From CAYTCZ01 sp964436315 (lineage in GTDB: Bacteria > Actinomycetota > Thermoleophilia > Gaiellales > Gaiellaceae), in NCBI GenBank assembly GCA_964436315.1, contig CAYTCZ010000054.1, positions 1-25,736 of the forward strand: a stretch of DNA of 25,736 nt, read 5' to 3'. The notes under the pieces were generated by a model. It did no database searches. It had not been told where the DNA came from and saw only the letters and a list, made by a program, of their open reading frames with translations. Made by a program: the position numbers and the translations under genes. The first letter of the stretch is position 1; each line of letters starts with the position of its first letter. Below, in pieces: positions 1 to 7,174 of this stretch.

Positions 1-63
1 CGTGCCCACAAAGTCGTCTTCGAGACCGAAGTCCGTTAGGAGGGTGATGAACCGGCGCTCGAT
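1..63 (-). CDS. SAM hydroxide adenosyltransferase (DUF62), 5' fragment
   Basis: The minus strand here reads RRFITLLTDFGLEDDFVGT up to the window edge. ITLLTDFG followed by D-x-x-VG is the N-terminal signature of the SAM hydroxide adenosyltransferase (DUF62) family, which hydrolyses S-adenosylmethionine to adenosine and methionine. Only about 20 residues are inside the window. The frame overlaps the 3' end of hemD. An in-frame stop lies at 73-75 and no ATG, GTG, TTG or CTG follows it before the signature. The only near-start codons are ATC at 61-63 and ATC at 46-48, so the start is unresolved; I placed it at the first ATC. Either a rare ATC start is used or the sequence has a local error. Family call is by motif recognition from a short piece. 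Confidence 0.55.
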   Translation of the reverse strand, partial: MERRFITLLTDFGLEDDFVGT

Positions 64-701
64 GCCGCGAGCTTAACGGCTTCGACGAGTCCGTCGAGAT
101 CATGCGTGCGGGCCTCGCCGACAACGTGGAGCCCATACTCGCGTGCAGCCGCAGAAGTGATCGGACCGATGGAAACGCACGGGTAGTTCAACTCGAGGGC
201 TGCGTAGCTCCGTGCGGCAGAAGCCGACGCGAGGACGACGATGTCCACACGCGGAAACTGCTCGGGCTTCACCTCGACGGTCCGATAGAGAGAGACGACC
301 TTGGCGCCTAGTTTCTCCGCGAGCATCTGCCTCGCGCCTTCGGCTCCGGCAAACAGAACCCGACCGGGTGGTCGCGGGAACATCTCCAGAAGTCCTTCCT
401 GGGTCGAGCGTTCGGCGACCAGCGTGGGCTCGATCCCATGGTCTCGGAGTGCTTCGGCAGTGCCGGGCCCGATGACGGCGGTCTTGGGAACTTGGCCGCG
501 TAGACGACCGAGGAACTCCTCGACGGCGATCCGGCTCGTCAACACGATCCAGTCGAACTCGCTCGCCACGATCTCCTCGCCCGAAATGCGTTCGATCTCC
601 AACAATGGAGCTTCCGCAACCTCGAAGCCCTCGGCGCGAAGCCGCTCGGCAAGACGACTCGACCCCTCTCGTGCGCGGGTGACCGCGACGCTAACCGTCA
701 T
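36..701 (-). CDS. hemD: Uroporphyrinogen-III synthase
   Basis: This 221-residue cytosolic protein should cyclise hydroxymethylbilane with inversion of ring D to give uroporphyrinogen III, the branch point to heme, siroheme and cobalamin. The family is poorly conserved, but the pattern fits: an N-terminal VAVTRAREGSSRLAERLRAEGFEV segment, FDWIVLTSRIAVEEFL near residue 50, a central AVIGPGTAEALRDHGI, and a C-terminal VVLASASAARSYAAL followed by CVSIGPITSAAAREYGL. Its start overlaps the hemC stop by 4 nt (ATGA), so the two are translationally coupled. The position after hemA and hemC supports the call more strongly than sequence alone. The 3' end overlaps the following DUF62 frame. Confidence 0.9.
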   Translation of the reverse strand: MTVSVAVTRAREGSSRLAERLRAEGFEVAEAPLLEIERISGEEIVASEFDWIVLTSRIAVEEFLGRLRGQVPKTAVIGPGTAEALRDHGIEPTLVAERSTQEGLLEMFPRPPGRVLFAGAEGARQMLAEKLGAKVVSLYRTVEVKPEQFPRVDIVVLASASAARSYAALELNYPCVSIGPITSAAAREYGLHVVGEARTHDLDGLVEAVKLAASSAGSSPS

Positions 702-1534
702 CCCGACGGCATCGCAGCGAGGAGCTCGTCGGCGAGAGCGATCGGGTCGTCGCCCTGCCGACGTTCGATGCGAGAGCCGTCCTCCGTTGCGATGAGAGCG
801 CTCAAGACGGAGCCGTCATGGAACGCGGCGACCGGTGCCGTGCATCCGGCACCGATTCGGGCCACACAGGCTCGCTCGGTTTGGACGCGTTCGCGGGTCG
901 TCGTATCGTCGATCGGGCTAACGAGGTTCTCCTCGCCGGTTCGTACCTGGAGAGCAAGTGCGCCCTGGCCGGCCTCGGGAAGAATCTCCTCGGGATCGAA
1001 GCAGTGGTCGATCTCGCCCTCGAGGCCAAGTCTGATGAGGCCGGCCGCGGCGAGCATCACCGCGTCCAGACCGCGCTCATCGCGCTTTCGCAGTCGGGTA
1101 TCGACGTTGCCACGAAGCGGCTCAATCGACAGCGAAGGCTCGAGCGCGAGCAGCTGGGCCTTTCGACGAACCGAGGCCGTGCCGATCCGCAGCCCCGGGC
1201 GGAGCGTAGACACTCCGCAGAGAGCGTCTCGAGGGTCATCGCGTTCGAGCACCGCGCCGACGGTGAGCCCCTCGGTATCGGTTGACGTCATGTCTTTCGC
1301 CGAATGGACCGCGACGTCGATTTTGCCGGCCAGGAGTGCCTCCTCGATTTCCTTCACGAACACCCCGCGCGCGCCGATCTCGCCGAACGGCTTCGATCGA
1401 TCGCGATCGCCGGAGGTCGTGATCGGTACGAGCGCTATCTGGACGTCTGAGACCTCGTCACGCAGCCGGTCAGCCGCGCGCTCAGCCTGGGTCAGTGCCA
1501 GCCGGCTGCCTCGTGAGCCGAGCCGGATCAGCAT
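698..1534 (-). CDS. hemC: Hydroxymethylbilane synthase (porphobilinogen deaminase)
   Basis: The enzyme polymerises four porphobilinogens into hydroxymethylbilane in the cytosol. Family hallmarks are all visible: N-terminal IRLGSRGSRLALTQAE, the catalytic and substrate-binding stretch FVKEIEEALLAGKIDVAVHSAKDM, GTASVRRKAQL, LRGNVDTRLRK, and the dipyrromethane-cofactor cysteine at about residue 231 in ARIGAGCTAPVAA. At 278 residues it is somewhat shorter than the usual 300-315, and the shortfall lies in the C-terminal domain. The ATG at 1534 is preceded by a modest purine-rich site. It lies 31 bp after hemA and overlaps hemD by 4 nt, which makes an hemA-hemC-hemD run. Confidence 0.95.
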   Translation of the reverse strand: MLIRLGSRGSRLALTQAERAADRLRDEVSDVQIALVPITTSGDRDRSKPFGEIGARGVFVKEIEEALLAGKIDVAVHSAKDMTSTDTEGLTVGAVLERDDPRDALCGVSTLRPGLRIGTASVRRKAQLLALEPSLSIEPLRGNVDTRLRKRDERGLDAVMLAAAGLIRLGLEGEIDHCFDPEEILPEAGQGALALQVRTGEENLVSPIDDTTTRERVQTERACVARIGAGCTAPVAAFHDGSVLSALIATEDGSRIERRQGDDPIALADELLAAMPSG

Positions 1535-1565
1535 CCGCTCGGTGGCAAGAAGACCGAGAGGGACA

Positions 1566-2834
1566 CTACTCGCGCTCTTCGGGAAGCCCGAACAGGTGAC
1601 GGACGGCTTCGGCGTAGACTGCCCCGTCGGCGCCTGCGGCCGCCTGCTTCATCCGAACTGTGGGCAGATGGAGCAGCTTGTTGACGATCTGAGCAGTTAG
1701 CGACTCGACTGCACGTCGCTCACGGTCCGAGAGTGATCCGAGTCTGCCCTCAACTCGCTCGAGCTCCGCCGCGCGAATGCCTTCGGCCATTGCTCGCAGA
1801 GAAGCGATCGCCGGGACGACGTCGAGTGACGCTTGCCAGGCCATGAAGAGCCCGGTCTCTTCGTCGACGATCGACTCCGCCTTGGCCGACTCCTCGCGGT
1901 GCCCGGCCAGGCTTTCCGAAACAACGGTCTCGAGATCATCGATGTCGTACAGGTAGCAGTCGGCCAGATCGTTGATCCCGGGATCGAGATCACGGGGAAC
2001 CGCGATGTCGATGAAGAAGATTGGCTGACCTCGGCGCCTGCGCATGGTCTCCTCCACCTGTGCTGCGCCGAGGACGAGGTCTGACGCGCCGGTTGAAGCA
2101 ATCACAACGTCTGCGTTCACGAGTTCGGCTTCAAGTGCATCTAACCCAACGCCGTGCCCGTTGAAGCGCTCCGCCAAGTCACGGGCTCGATCGACCGATC
2201 GATTGCCGACCGCCAGGGACTCGACGCCCCGATCGACCAGATTCGCGACCGCCAACTCGGCCATCTTGCCGGCGCCGAGGACGAGAACTCGACGATCGCT
2301 CAGATCTCCAAAAACACTGGCCGCAAGCTCGGCGGCCGCCTCGGAGATGGAGCCAGGATTCTCGCCGACTCGTGTCTCGGCTCGTACTCGACGACCTACG
2401 TGCAGAGCCTGGGCAAAAAGACGATGCAAGAGTGGTCCCACCGCCCCTGCTTGGTCGGCGACCTCGTAGGCCTGTCGGACCTGACCCAGAATCTGCGTCT
2501 CGCCCGGAATCATGGAGTCAAGGCCTGCGGTAACCCGAAACAGGTGACGAACCGCATCCTCTCCAGTCTTCGCGTAGCAGAAGTCTGCGAGTTCGTCGGC
2601 CGTAAGACCTGAGAACTCTGCGAGCTGCGTCTGCGCTTGCGTGCAAGCGTCCTCGAGATCGCGATTGGCGATGTAGAGACACGACCGATTGCAGGTCGAC
2701 AGGGCGACGGCCTCGCCGTCTGTCCCGGCAAGCTCGGCCGCAACGGCTGCTCCGCTCGCTGGCTCGAAGCTCATTCTCTCGCGTACCTCGATGGGCGCGA
2801 GATGGTGCGAGGTACCGACGAGAACGACTTCCAT
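1566..2834 (-). CDS. hemA: Glutamyl-tRNA reductase
   Basis: A 422-residue NADPH-dependent enzyme that reduces glutamyl-tRNA to glutamate-1-semialdehyde, the first committed step of C5 tetrapyrrole synthesis. It starts VGTSHHLAPIEVRERMSF and has the active-site cysteine in ALSTCNRSCLYI, then HLFRVTAGLDSMIPGETQILGQVRQAY. The NADPH-binding motif is VLVLGAGKMAELA, and the helical dimerisation domain closes the protein. The residues after the active-site cysteine (CNRSCLYI rather than the usual CNRTE-Y type) are atypical and add a second cysteine. The ATG at 2834 overlaps the stop of the upstream CcsA/HemX gene by 1 nt, matching the hemA-hemX linkage known from Bacillus-type heme operons. Confidence 0.95.
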   Translation of the reverse strand: MEVVLVGTSHHLAPIEVRERMSFEPASGAAVAAELAGTDGEAVALSTCNRSCLYIANRDLEDACTQAQTQLAEFSGLTADELADFCYAKTGEDAVRHLFRVTAGLDSMIPGETQILGQVRQAYEVADQAGAVGPLLHRLFAQALHVGRRVRAETRVGENPGSISEAAAELAASVFGDLSDRRVLVLGAGKMAELAVANLVDRGVESLAVGNRSVDRARDLAERFNGHGVGLDALEAELVNADVVIASTGASDLVLGAAQVEETMRRRRGQPIFFIDIAVPRDLDPGINDLADCYLYDIDDLETVVSESLAGHREESAKAESIVDEETGLFMAWQASLDVVPAIASLRAMAEGIRAAELERVEGRLGSLSDRERRAVESLTAQIVNKLLHLPTVRMKQAAAGADGAVYAEAVRHLFGLPEERE

Positions 2835-3631
2835 CAGAAGTGCGTCACCGGTGTGAGACCGAGGCGGACCACGGCGATGAGCCCGAAGCCGGCGAGCGCG
2901 ACGAAGGCGGCACGACGGCCGCGCCAGCCGAGTTCGAACCGCAGAAGGAGATACGAGCCAAAGACGAGCCAGGCAAGGAGCGTCAAACCAACGATTGGGT
3001 CGAGCCCGCCACCGTACGTCACCAGCCGTGCGAATCCGATTGCCATTCCAAGGGTGAGAACCGGCAACGCGACCAGAATCGCCTTACTCGAGAAGAGATC
3101 GAGCGAACTCAACGACGGGGCCCGAAGCTTGAGCACACCGGGGGCATGGTGCTTCAGCCGTCGTTCCTGCCACAGATAGAGAGCGGCAAGCGCGGCGGCG
3201 ATCGTGAATCCGGCGAACGCCGCGAGAATCAGGCCGACGTGGAGAGCGAGGAAGATAGTTCCGAACTCGCTGCGGCCGACATCTCCGATCCCACCGGCTG
3301 CCCACGACGCTGCGAGCAGCCCGGCCGCAAGCGGCATGACGGCGAGGCCCAGGAGTCGGAACGACGAGCGGCAGCCCCAGATCAGATAGGCGCCGACCGT
3401 CAGCCAGACGAACAGGTTGAGCGATTCCGCCCATGTTCCCCAGGGAAAGCCGTCTGCTCGAAGCGCCTGCGTGAGCAGGAGCAACGTTTGAAGGAGCCAT
3501 CCAATTCGCACACCCCAGATCGCCGAGCGGCCGAGTTGACCGGGACGCACGGTGCCACCTGCGTAGGCGATGGCGGCCTCGGCATACCCGGCAAGCGCCG
3601 GCCAGAAAAGCAGGAGCGCTGCCTCAGGCAC
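2834..3631 (-). CDS. CcsA/HemX-family cytochrome c assembly membrane protein
   Basis: An integral membrane protein of about 265 residues with roughly eight hydrophobic segments, such as LLLFWPALAGYAEAAIAYA, LLQTLLLLTQALRA and IFLALHVGLILAAFAGFTIAAALAALYLW. The layout and conserved bits (TWAESLNLFVWL, WQERRLKHH) match the CcsA/ResC/HemX family, which handles heme at the membrane during cytochrome c assembly or modulates HemA level. I prefer GTG at 3631 because it overlaps the upstream ccmD stop in a GTGCCTGA arrangement and puts the first residues directly into a membrane segment. A TTG at 3673 would add 14 polar residues and overlap ccmD by 50 bp. Which role it has, assembly or HemX-like, cannot be decided here. 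Confidence 0.75.
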   Translation of the reverse strand: MPEAALLLFWPALAGYAEAAIAYAGGTVRPGQLGRSAIWGVRIGWLLQTLLLLTQALRADGFPWGTWAESLNLFVWLTVGAYLIWGCRSSFRLLGLAVMPLAAGLLAASWAAGGIGDVGRSEFGTIFLALHVGLILAAFAGFTIAAALAALYLWQERRLKHHAPGVLKLRAPSLSSLDLFSSKAILVALPVLTLGMAIGFARLVTYGGGLDPIVGLTLLAWLVFGSYLLLRFELGWRGRRAAFVALAGFGLIAVVRLGLTPVTHF

Positions 3632-3800
3632 GAGGCTCGCCGAGCTCTTCTCGTGCCCGGCGCTGTTCGGCAAGCTCCGTCAGTTCGCCGAGCTCTCGTT
3701 CCAGACGCTGCAACTTGAACGAGTAGATCACGACGTAGAGCAGCACCAGGCCGAGGAAGACGAGGTACGCAGCGGCGACGTATTTCTCGCCGGTGCTCAT
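3624..3800 (-). CDS. ccmD: CcmD-like heme exporter small subunit
   Basis: A 58-residue frame begins with ATG at 3800 inside an ATGA overlap with the ccmC stop. It encodes a short polar start (MSTGEKYVAAAY), one membrane segment (LVFLGLVLLYVVIYSF) and a charged, probably coiled-coil tail rich in Leu, Glu and Arg (KLQRLERELGELTEL). One transmembrane helix plus a basic and acidic cytosolic tail right after ccmC is the standard CcmD picture; CcmD holds the CcmABC complex with holo-CcmE. A GGAGTCAGGA ribosome-binding stretch lies just upstream. The sequence is too short for a similarity-based call, so position and architecture carry the assignment. Confidence 0.75.
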   Translation of the reverse strand: MSTGEKYVAAAYLVFLGLVLLYVVIYSFKLQRLERELGELTELAEQRRAREELGEPRA

Positions 3801-4585
3801 TCCTGACTCCCTTCAACTCGAACGACCGTCGGCGATGCTGGTTGTGGTGCACCGTTCGACGCGACCGACGTCGTGACCACAGGCTGCTCGAGCCCGTCAC
3901 CGAGGAGGCTGCGGAGTTCTCGTAGCTTGGCGTCAACGCGCTTGCCGCGAAGCTCATTGACGTAGAGGGCGCCCGCGAGCGCAAGCATCCCGGCAAAACA
4001 GACGCAGAACGTCAGGAACATGTCATCCGACATCTGCGGCCCTCGGCGCGTAAATACCACAGGGTGTATGAAGTTCTCCGCGAGCCGAATGGCCAGGAAA
4101 CTGATCGGGATGAGGACGACCCCGAATAGCGCGTAGACGGCCGACATGTTCGCCCGGCGCGGACCGGGTTCCACCGAGTAACGGAGCATGAAGTAGGCCG
4201 CGTAGAAGAGGAAGAGAACGAGAAACAGGACGAGTTGGCGCTCGCTCCACGTCCACCAGATACCCCATGAGACCTTGGCCCAGATCATCCCCGTGACGAG
4301 TGTCAGGACGCCGAAGATGACGCCCATGTGAACGGCCGTGTAGCTCTCGAGATCGTACTTCTGATCTTTGGTCCAGAGCAGGCGAAGCGCCTTCCACGCG
4401 CCCCAGCCGAAACAGGCGTACGCGGTCAGCGCGACAGGGACATGCACGTAGAAGATCCGCTGGCTAAAGCCCTGGTCGGCATCGTCTGGAACCCAGAACA
4501 GTGCCATGCCAAGGCCGGCAACGAGGAGCGCGACCGCGCCCGCCGCCAGAACGACAGCATGGTTATTCCGCAACGACGTACTCAA
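3797..4585 (-). CDS. ccmC: Heme exporter/heme-handling protein CcmC
   Basis: A 262-residue multi-pass protein of the heme-handling family. It shows about six membrane segments, the tryptophan-rich heme-binding motif at about residues 107-116 (WGIWWTWSER), and flanking histidines at about 48 (IFYVHVP) and 174 (ENFIHPVVF) in the positions expected for heme ligands. CcmC delivers heme to the chaperone CcmE. Two features are odd: the usual WWD aspartate is replaced by serine (WTWSER), and a polar Ser/Pro/Val tail of roughly 35 residues follows the last membrane segment. The start used is TTG at 4585, which overlaps the ccmB 3' end by 23 nt. A second in-frame TTG at 4573 is an alternative. Confidence 0.9.
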   Translation of the reverse strand: MSTSLRNNHAVVLAAGAVALLVAGLGMALFWVPDDADQGFSQRIFYVHVPVALTAYACFGWGAWKALRLLWTKDQKYDLESYTAVHMGVIFGVLTLVTGMIWAKVSWGIWWTWSERQLVLFLVLFLFYAAYFMLRYSVEPGPRRANMSAVYALFGVVLIPISFLAIRLAENFIHPVVFTRRGPQMSDDMFLTFCVCFAGMLALAGALYVNELRGKRVDAKLRELRSLLGDGLEQPVVTTSVASNGAPQPASPTVVRVEGSQE

Positions 4586-5204
4586 AGCTGGCCCACGAAA
4601 GTATCGCGAAAACGAGGTCGTAGAGGGCGAGGAACCCGAGAAATTTGGCCGGATCGTCGACGACCGTTGCCCCCACGCCGCCGATCACGATCGGAATCGT
4701 CAGGGGGAGAAACAGGAGTGGCAGCAGCAACTCGCGCGTTCGACTCGCCGCAGCCATGGCTGCCAAGAGCGTTCCAACGGCCGCAATTCCGACGTTCGCG
4801 AGCAGGATCCCGGCCACCATCGCCGCCGTGACCTCCTGGAAGAAGAGTGCGAAGGCAGGTAGCGCGACCGCCTCGGCAAGCAGAAGAAAGGCGAAGATCG
4901 AGATCACTTTCCCAAACCAGATCGCGCTCCGGTCGCAGGGCGCGAGAACGAGACCATCGAGCAGGCGCTGTTCCCGCTCGGCCGCAAAGGCACGCGTGAG
5001 CCCAAGCAACGCGGTGAAGAGAATCGCGATCCAGAGCAGTCCTGCGGCCGCGAGATCGCCTGCGTCGTCCGGAAGCGCAAAGTGGAAAATCACGAGAGTC
5101 GAGAAGACGAAGAGCAACATCGCGGGAAGCGTGTCTCTCGATCGAACCTCGAGGAGGAGATCCTTCTTCGCGAGCGCCGCGACGTCTGTCAGGTAGAGCC
5201 TCAC
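4563..5204 (-). CDS. ccmB: Heme exporter membrane subunit CcmB
   Basis: This 213-residue permease-type subunit partners the CcmA ATPase. It begins with a short cytosolic stretch (LAKKDLLLEVRSRDTLPAMLLF), typical of CcmB, followed by about six membrane segments. Between the second and third is the conserved cytosolic region LTRAFAAEREQRLLDGLVLAPCDRSAIWFGK, which in this family contacts the ATPase. The GTG start at 5204 is supported by a strong AGGAGG site a few bases upstream. The stop lies inside the start region of ccmC. Together CcmAB are thought to power release of holo-CcmE rather than pump heme itself. Confidence 0.93.
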   Translation of the reverse strand: MRLYLTDVAALAKKDLLLEVRSRDTLPAMLLFVFSTLVIFHFALPDDAGDLAAAGLLWIAILFTALLGLTRAFAAEREQRLLDGLVLAPCDRSAIWFGKVISIFAFLLLAEAVALPAFALFFQEVTAAMVAGILLANVGIAAVGTLLAAMAAASRTRELLLPLLFLPLTIPIVIGGVGATVVDDPAKFLGFLALYDLVFAILSWASFEYVVAE

Positions 5205-5249
5205 GTCCCTCCTAGAGCTCTACTCGAGTACGGCTGCAATCGGATTCTC

Positions 5250-5849
5250 CTAGGCGAAGGCGACGGTCATCGTGGCCAGGCAGGAGAGCCGATTCGGGTC
5301 GTGGGTCGAGACGACGACCGTCGATGCTGCTCTGAGCGCGTCGAGTTCTCGATCGACGATCTCTGCTGCCGAGCTGTCGAGGCTCGCATAGGGCTCGTCG
5401 AGGAGCACGAGCCTCGGGTCGTGGAGAAGGGTGCGGCAAAACGCGAGGCGCTGGGTCATCCCCCGTGAGAAAGAGCTCACTCGCTCGTGGCGCACGTCCC
5501 AGAGCCCGTAGCGCTCGAGAAGCATCCCAACCCGCTCGCGTCGCTCCGGGACTCGGTACAGGCGGCCGTACAGCTCGAGATTCTCGAGTGCGGTCAGCTC
5601 GTTGTAGAGCAGCGACTCGTGGGCCAGCAGGCCAATCTCGCCACGTTTGACATCAACGCTGAGAGATCCGCCTGTCGGCGCAAGCAAACCCGCGAGCAAA
5701 CCGAGCAGCGTCGACTTGCCTGACCCGTTCGGGCCCGTCACGAGCAGGAAGTCGTCCGCACCGACGGTGAGATCGAGCTCGTGGATGACCCGCTTGTCCC
5801 CGTAACTGCGAGAGAGACCTACTGCCTGGATGACTGGAGATCCGACCAC
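5250..5849 (-). CDS. ccmA: Heme exporter ATP-binding protein CcmA
   Basis: A compact 199-residue ABC ATPase. It carries Walker A (GPNGSGKST), a Q/H-loop region (GLLAHESLLYNELTALENLELYGRLY), the signature (SSFSRGMTQRL), Walker B (RLVLLDEPYASLD) and the switch histidine (VVVSTHD). The frame is open much further upstream, to 6218, but that part is arginine- and glycine-rich and antiparallel to real coding of ubiA. The true start is the GTG at 5849, which overlaps the ubiA stop by 1 nt (TAGTGG). The short ATPase followed by CcmB, CcmC and CcmD identifies this as the c-type cytochrome heme-trafficking transporter rather than a generic ABC system. Confidence 0.92.
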   Translation of the reverse strand: MVGSPVIQAVGLSRSYGDKRVIHELDLTVGADDFLLVTGPNGSGKSTLLGLLAGLLAPTGGSLSVDVKRGEIGLLAHESLLYNELTALENLELYGRLYRVPERRERVGMLLERYGLWDVRHERVSSFSRGMTQRLAFCRTLLHDPRLVLLDEPYASLDSSAAEIVDRELDALRAASTVVVSTHDPNRLSCLATMTVAFA

Positions 5850-6712
5850 TAGACGAGCATGTCGAGAAGGACGAAGACGAAGAAGGAGATCGCAATCACG
5901 CCGTTCATCGTGAAGAAGGCGGTATCGAGTCTCCGCCAGTCCGAGGGAGAGACCAGAGAGTGCTCGTACGCCAACAGGAGAGCGACCGACGCAACCCCGA
6001 GCCAGTAAAAGACCCCCACCCCTAGCCCGAGTCCGGCGACGACGAGGAACACGACCGTGAGCATGTGACACGCCCGGGCAGACCAGAACGCAGCTGGCAC
6101 CCCGAACCTCGCGGGCAAGGAATGCAGGCCGGTGGCGCGATCGAATTCCAGATCGAACAGGGCATAGAGGATGTCGAAGCCGGCCACCCATACGGCCACC
6201 GCAGCGCCCAGCACCCATGCCTCCCAGGGAAGCTCCCCGGTCACCGCAGCCCAGGCGCCGACCGGTGCGAGGCCGTCAACGGCACCAAGCCAGAAGTGCG
6301 ACAGCCATGTCGCCCGCTTCAGGTACGGGTAGACAACGAAGCCGATCACCGGGATCGGCCAGAGGTAACGCACGATCGGATCCAGCTGCCAGACGGCGAA
6401 GAGAAAGATGCCCAGCGAGAGCAGGCAGAAGAGAATGACCTGCCAGGAGACCAGGGCGCCGCGTGGCAGTTCGCGACCGGCAGTGCGTGGGTTTCGAGCG
6501 TCGACCCCAGCGTCAATCAGACGGTTCAGCGCCATCGCGAGCGAGCGCGCTCCCACCATTGCGACAGTGATCCACACCAGATCTCCACCGGCGGGGATTC
6601 CCCCAACGGCGAGGAACGCGCCGACGTAGGCGAACGGGAGAGCGAAGACCGTGTGCTCGATCTTGACGAGCGAGGCGAAGAGCCTCGGATAGCGAAGCAG
6701 CGCCTCGCTCAC
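5849..6712 (-). CDS. UbiA-family polyprenyltransferase, probably menaquinone pathway
   Basis: A 287-residue integral membrane prenyltransferase. Both aspartate-rich metal and diphosphate sites are present: NRLIDAGVDARNPRTAGRELP at about residues 63-83 and DILYALFDLEFDRATGLHSLPARFG in the second half. This second-site form (YA-x-x-D-x-x-x-D-x-x-x-GLhSxPaRFG) belongs to the 4-hydroxybenzoate/MqnP-like branch rather than MenA or heme O synthase. Such enzymes attach a polyprenyl chain to an aromatic acid in ubiquinone or futalosine-route menaquinone synthesis; for a presumed actinobacterium the latter is likelier. It overlaps moaC by 4 nt upstream and ccmA by 1 nt downstream. No other quinone genes are in the window, so the substrate stays inferred. 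Confidence 0.85.
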   Translation of the reverse strand: MSEALLRYPRLFASLVKIEHTVFALPFAYVGAFLAVGGIPAGGDLVWITVAMVGARSLAMALNRLIDAGVDARNPRTAGRELPRGALVSWQVILFCLLSLGIFLFAVWQLDPIVRYLWPIPVIGFVVYPYLKRATWLSHFWLGAVDGLAPVGAWAAVTGELPWEAWVLGAAVAVWVAGFDILYALFDLEFDRATGLHSLPARFGVPAAFWSARACHMLTVVFLVVAGLGLGVGVFYWLGVASVALLLAYEHSLVSPSDWRRLDTAFFTMNGVIAISFFVFVLLDMLV

Positions 6713-7110
6713 GTTTGCTTCGTCTTCTCGACGAGCCGAATCTCGCGCACGACCATCTCCGAGTCGATCGCCTTCGCCATGTCGTAGATCGTGAGAGCTG
6801 CGACGCTCGCCGCGGTGAGCGCCTCCATCTCAACTCCAGTTTGAGCAGTTGTCTCCGCCGTCGCGGCAATCCCGACTCCCCCGTCCTCGAGCACGATCTC
6901 AACATCCACAACGGAGAGCGGAAGCGGATGACACAAGGGGATGAGCTCCGCCGTGCGTTTCGCCGCCATGATCCCGGCCACCTGAGCCGTCGCGAGAGCG
7001 TCACCCTTCGGCAGGCCGCGAAGCTGCCCGACGGTTTCAGGTCGCATCGACACGAATCCCTGCGCCTTTGCACGGCGTTTCACGGCCGGCTTGTGCCCGA
7101 CGTCGACCAT
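6709..7110 (-). CDS. moaC: Cyclic pyranopterin monophosphate synthase (molybdenum cofactor)
   Basis: MoaC converts 3',8-cyclo-7,8-dihydro-GTP, made by MoaA, into cyclic pyranopterin monophosphate, the first step of molybdenum cofactor synthesis. The family core is intact: KGDALATAQVAGIMAAKRTAELIPLCHPLPL, then TGVEMEALTAASVAALTIYDMAKAID with the catalytic Asp and Lys in YDMAK. The ATG at 7110 gives 133 residues, but the codons just upstream read SHVAETGNVK, matching the usual MoaC N-terminus. Translation may therefore begin at a CTG at 7143, preceded by a GAAGAAGAAG purine run. It overlaps ubiA by 4 nt. moeA at 16472 serves the same pathway; moaA is not in the window. Confidence 0.93.
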   Translation of the reverse strand: MVDVGHKPAVKRRAKAQGFVSMRPETVGQLRGLPKGDALATAQVAGIMAAKRTAELIPLCHPLPLSVVDVEIVLEDGGVGIAATAETTAQTGVEMEALTAASVAALTIYDMAKAIDSEMVVREIRLVEKTKQT

Positions 7111-7174
7111 CTTGACGTTGCCTGTCTCAGCAACATGACTCAGGGTCTTCTTCTTCGACGCGATGTGGAAAAGT

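Noticed and set aside
768..1700. Plus-strand open frame of 310 codons over hemC
   Set aside because: Serine/arginine-rich shadow of hemC, a common effect in GC-rich DNA.
2840..3718. Plus-strand open frame of 292 codons
   Set aside because: It is antisense to the CcsA/HemX and ccmD genes, with highly charged, repetitive composition and no recognisable domain.
5850..6218. N-terminal extension of the ccmA frame
   Set aside because: The extra 120 or so residues are Arg/Gly-rich and antiparallel-frame to ubiA coding; the ABC domain begins right after the GTG at 5849.
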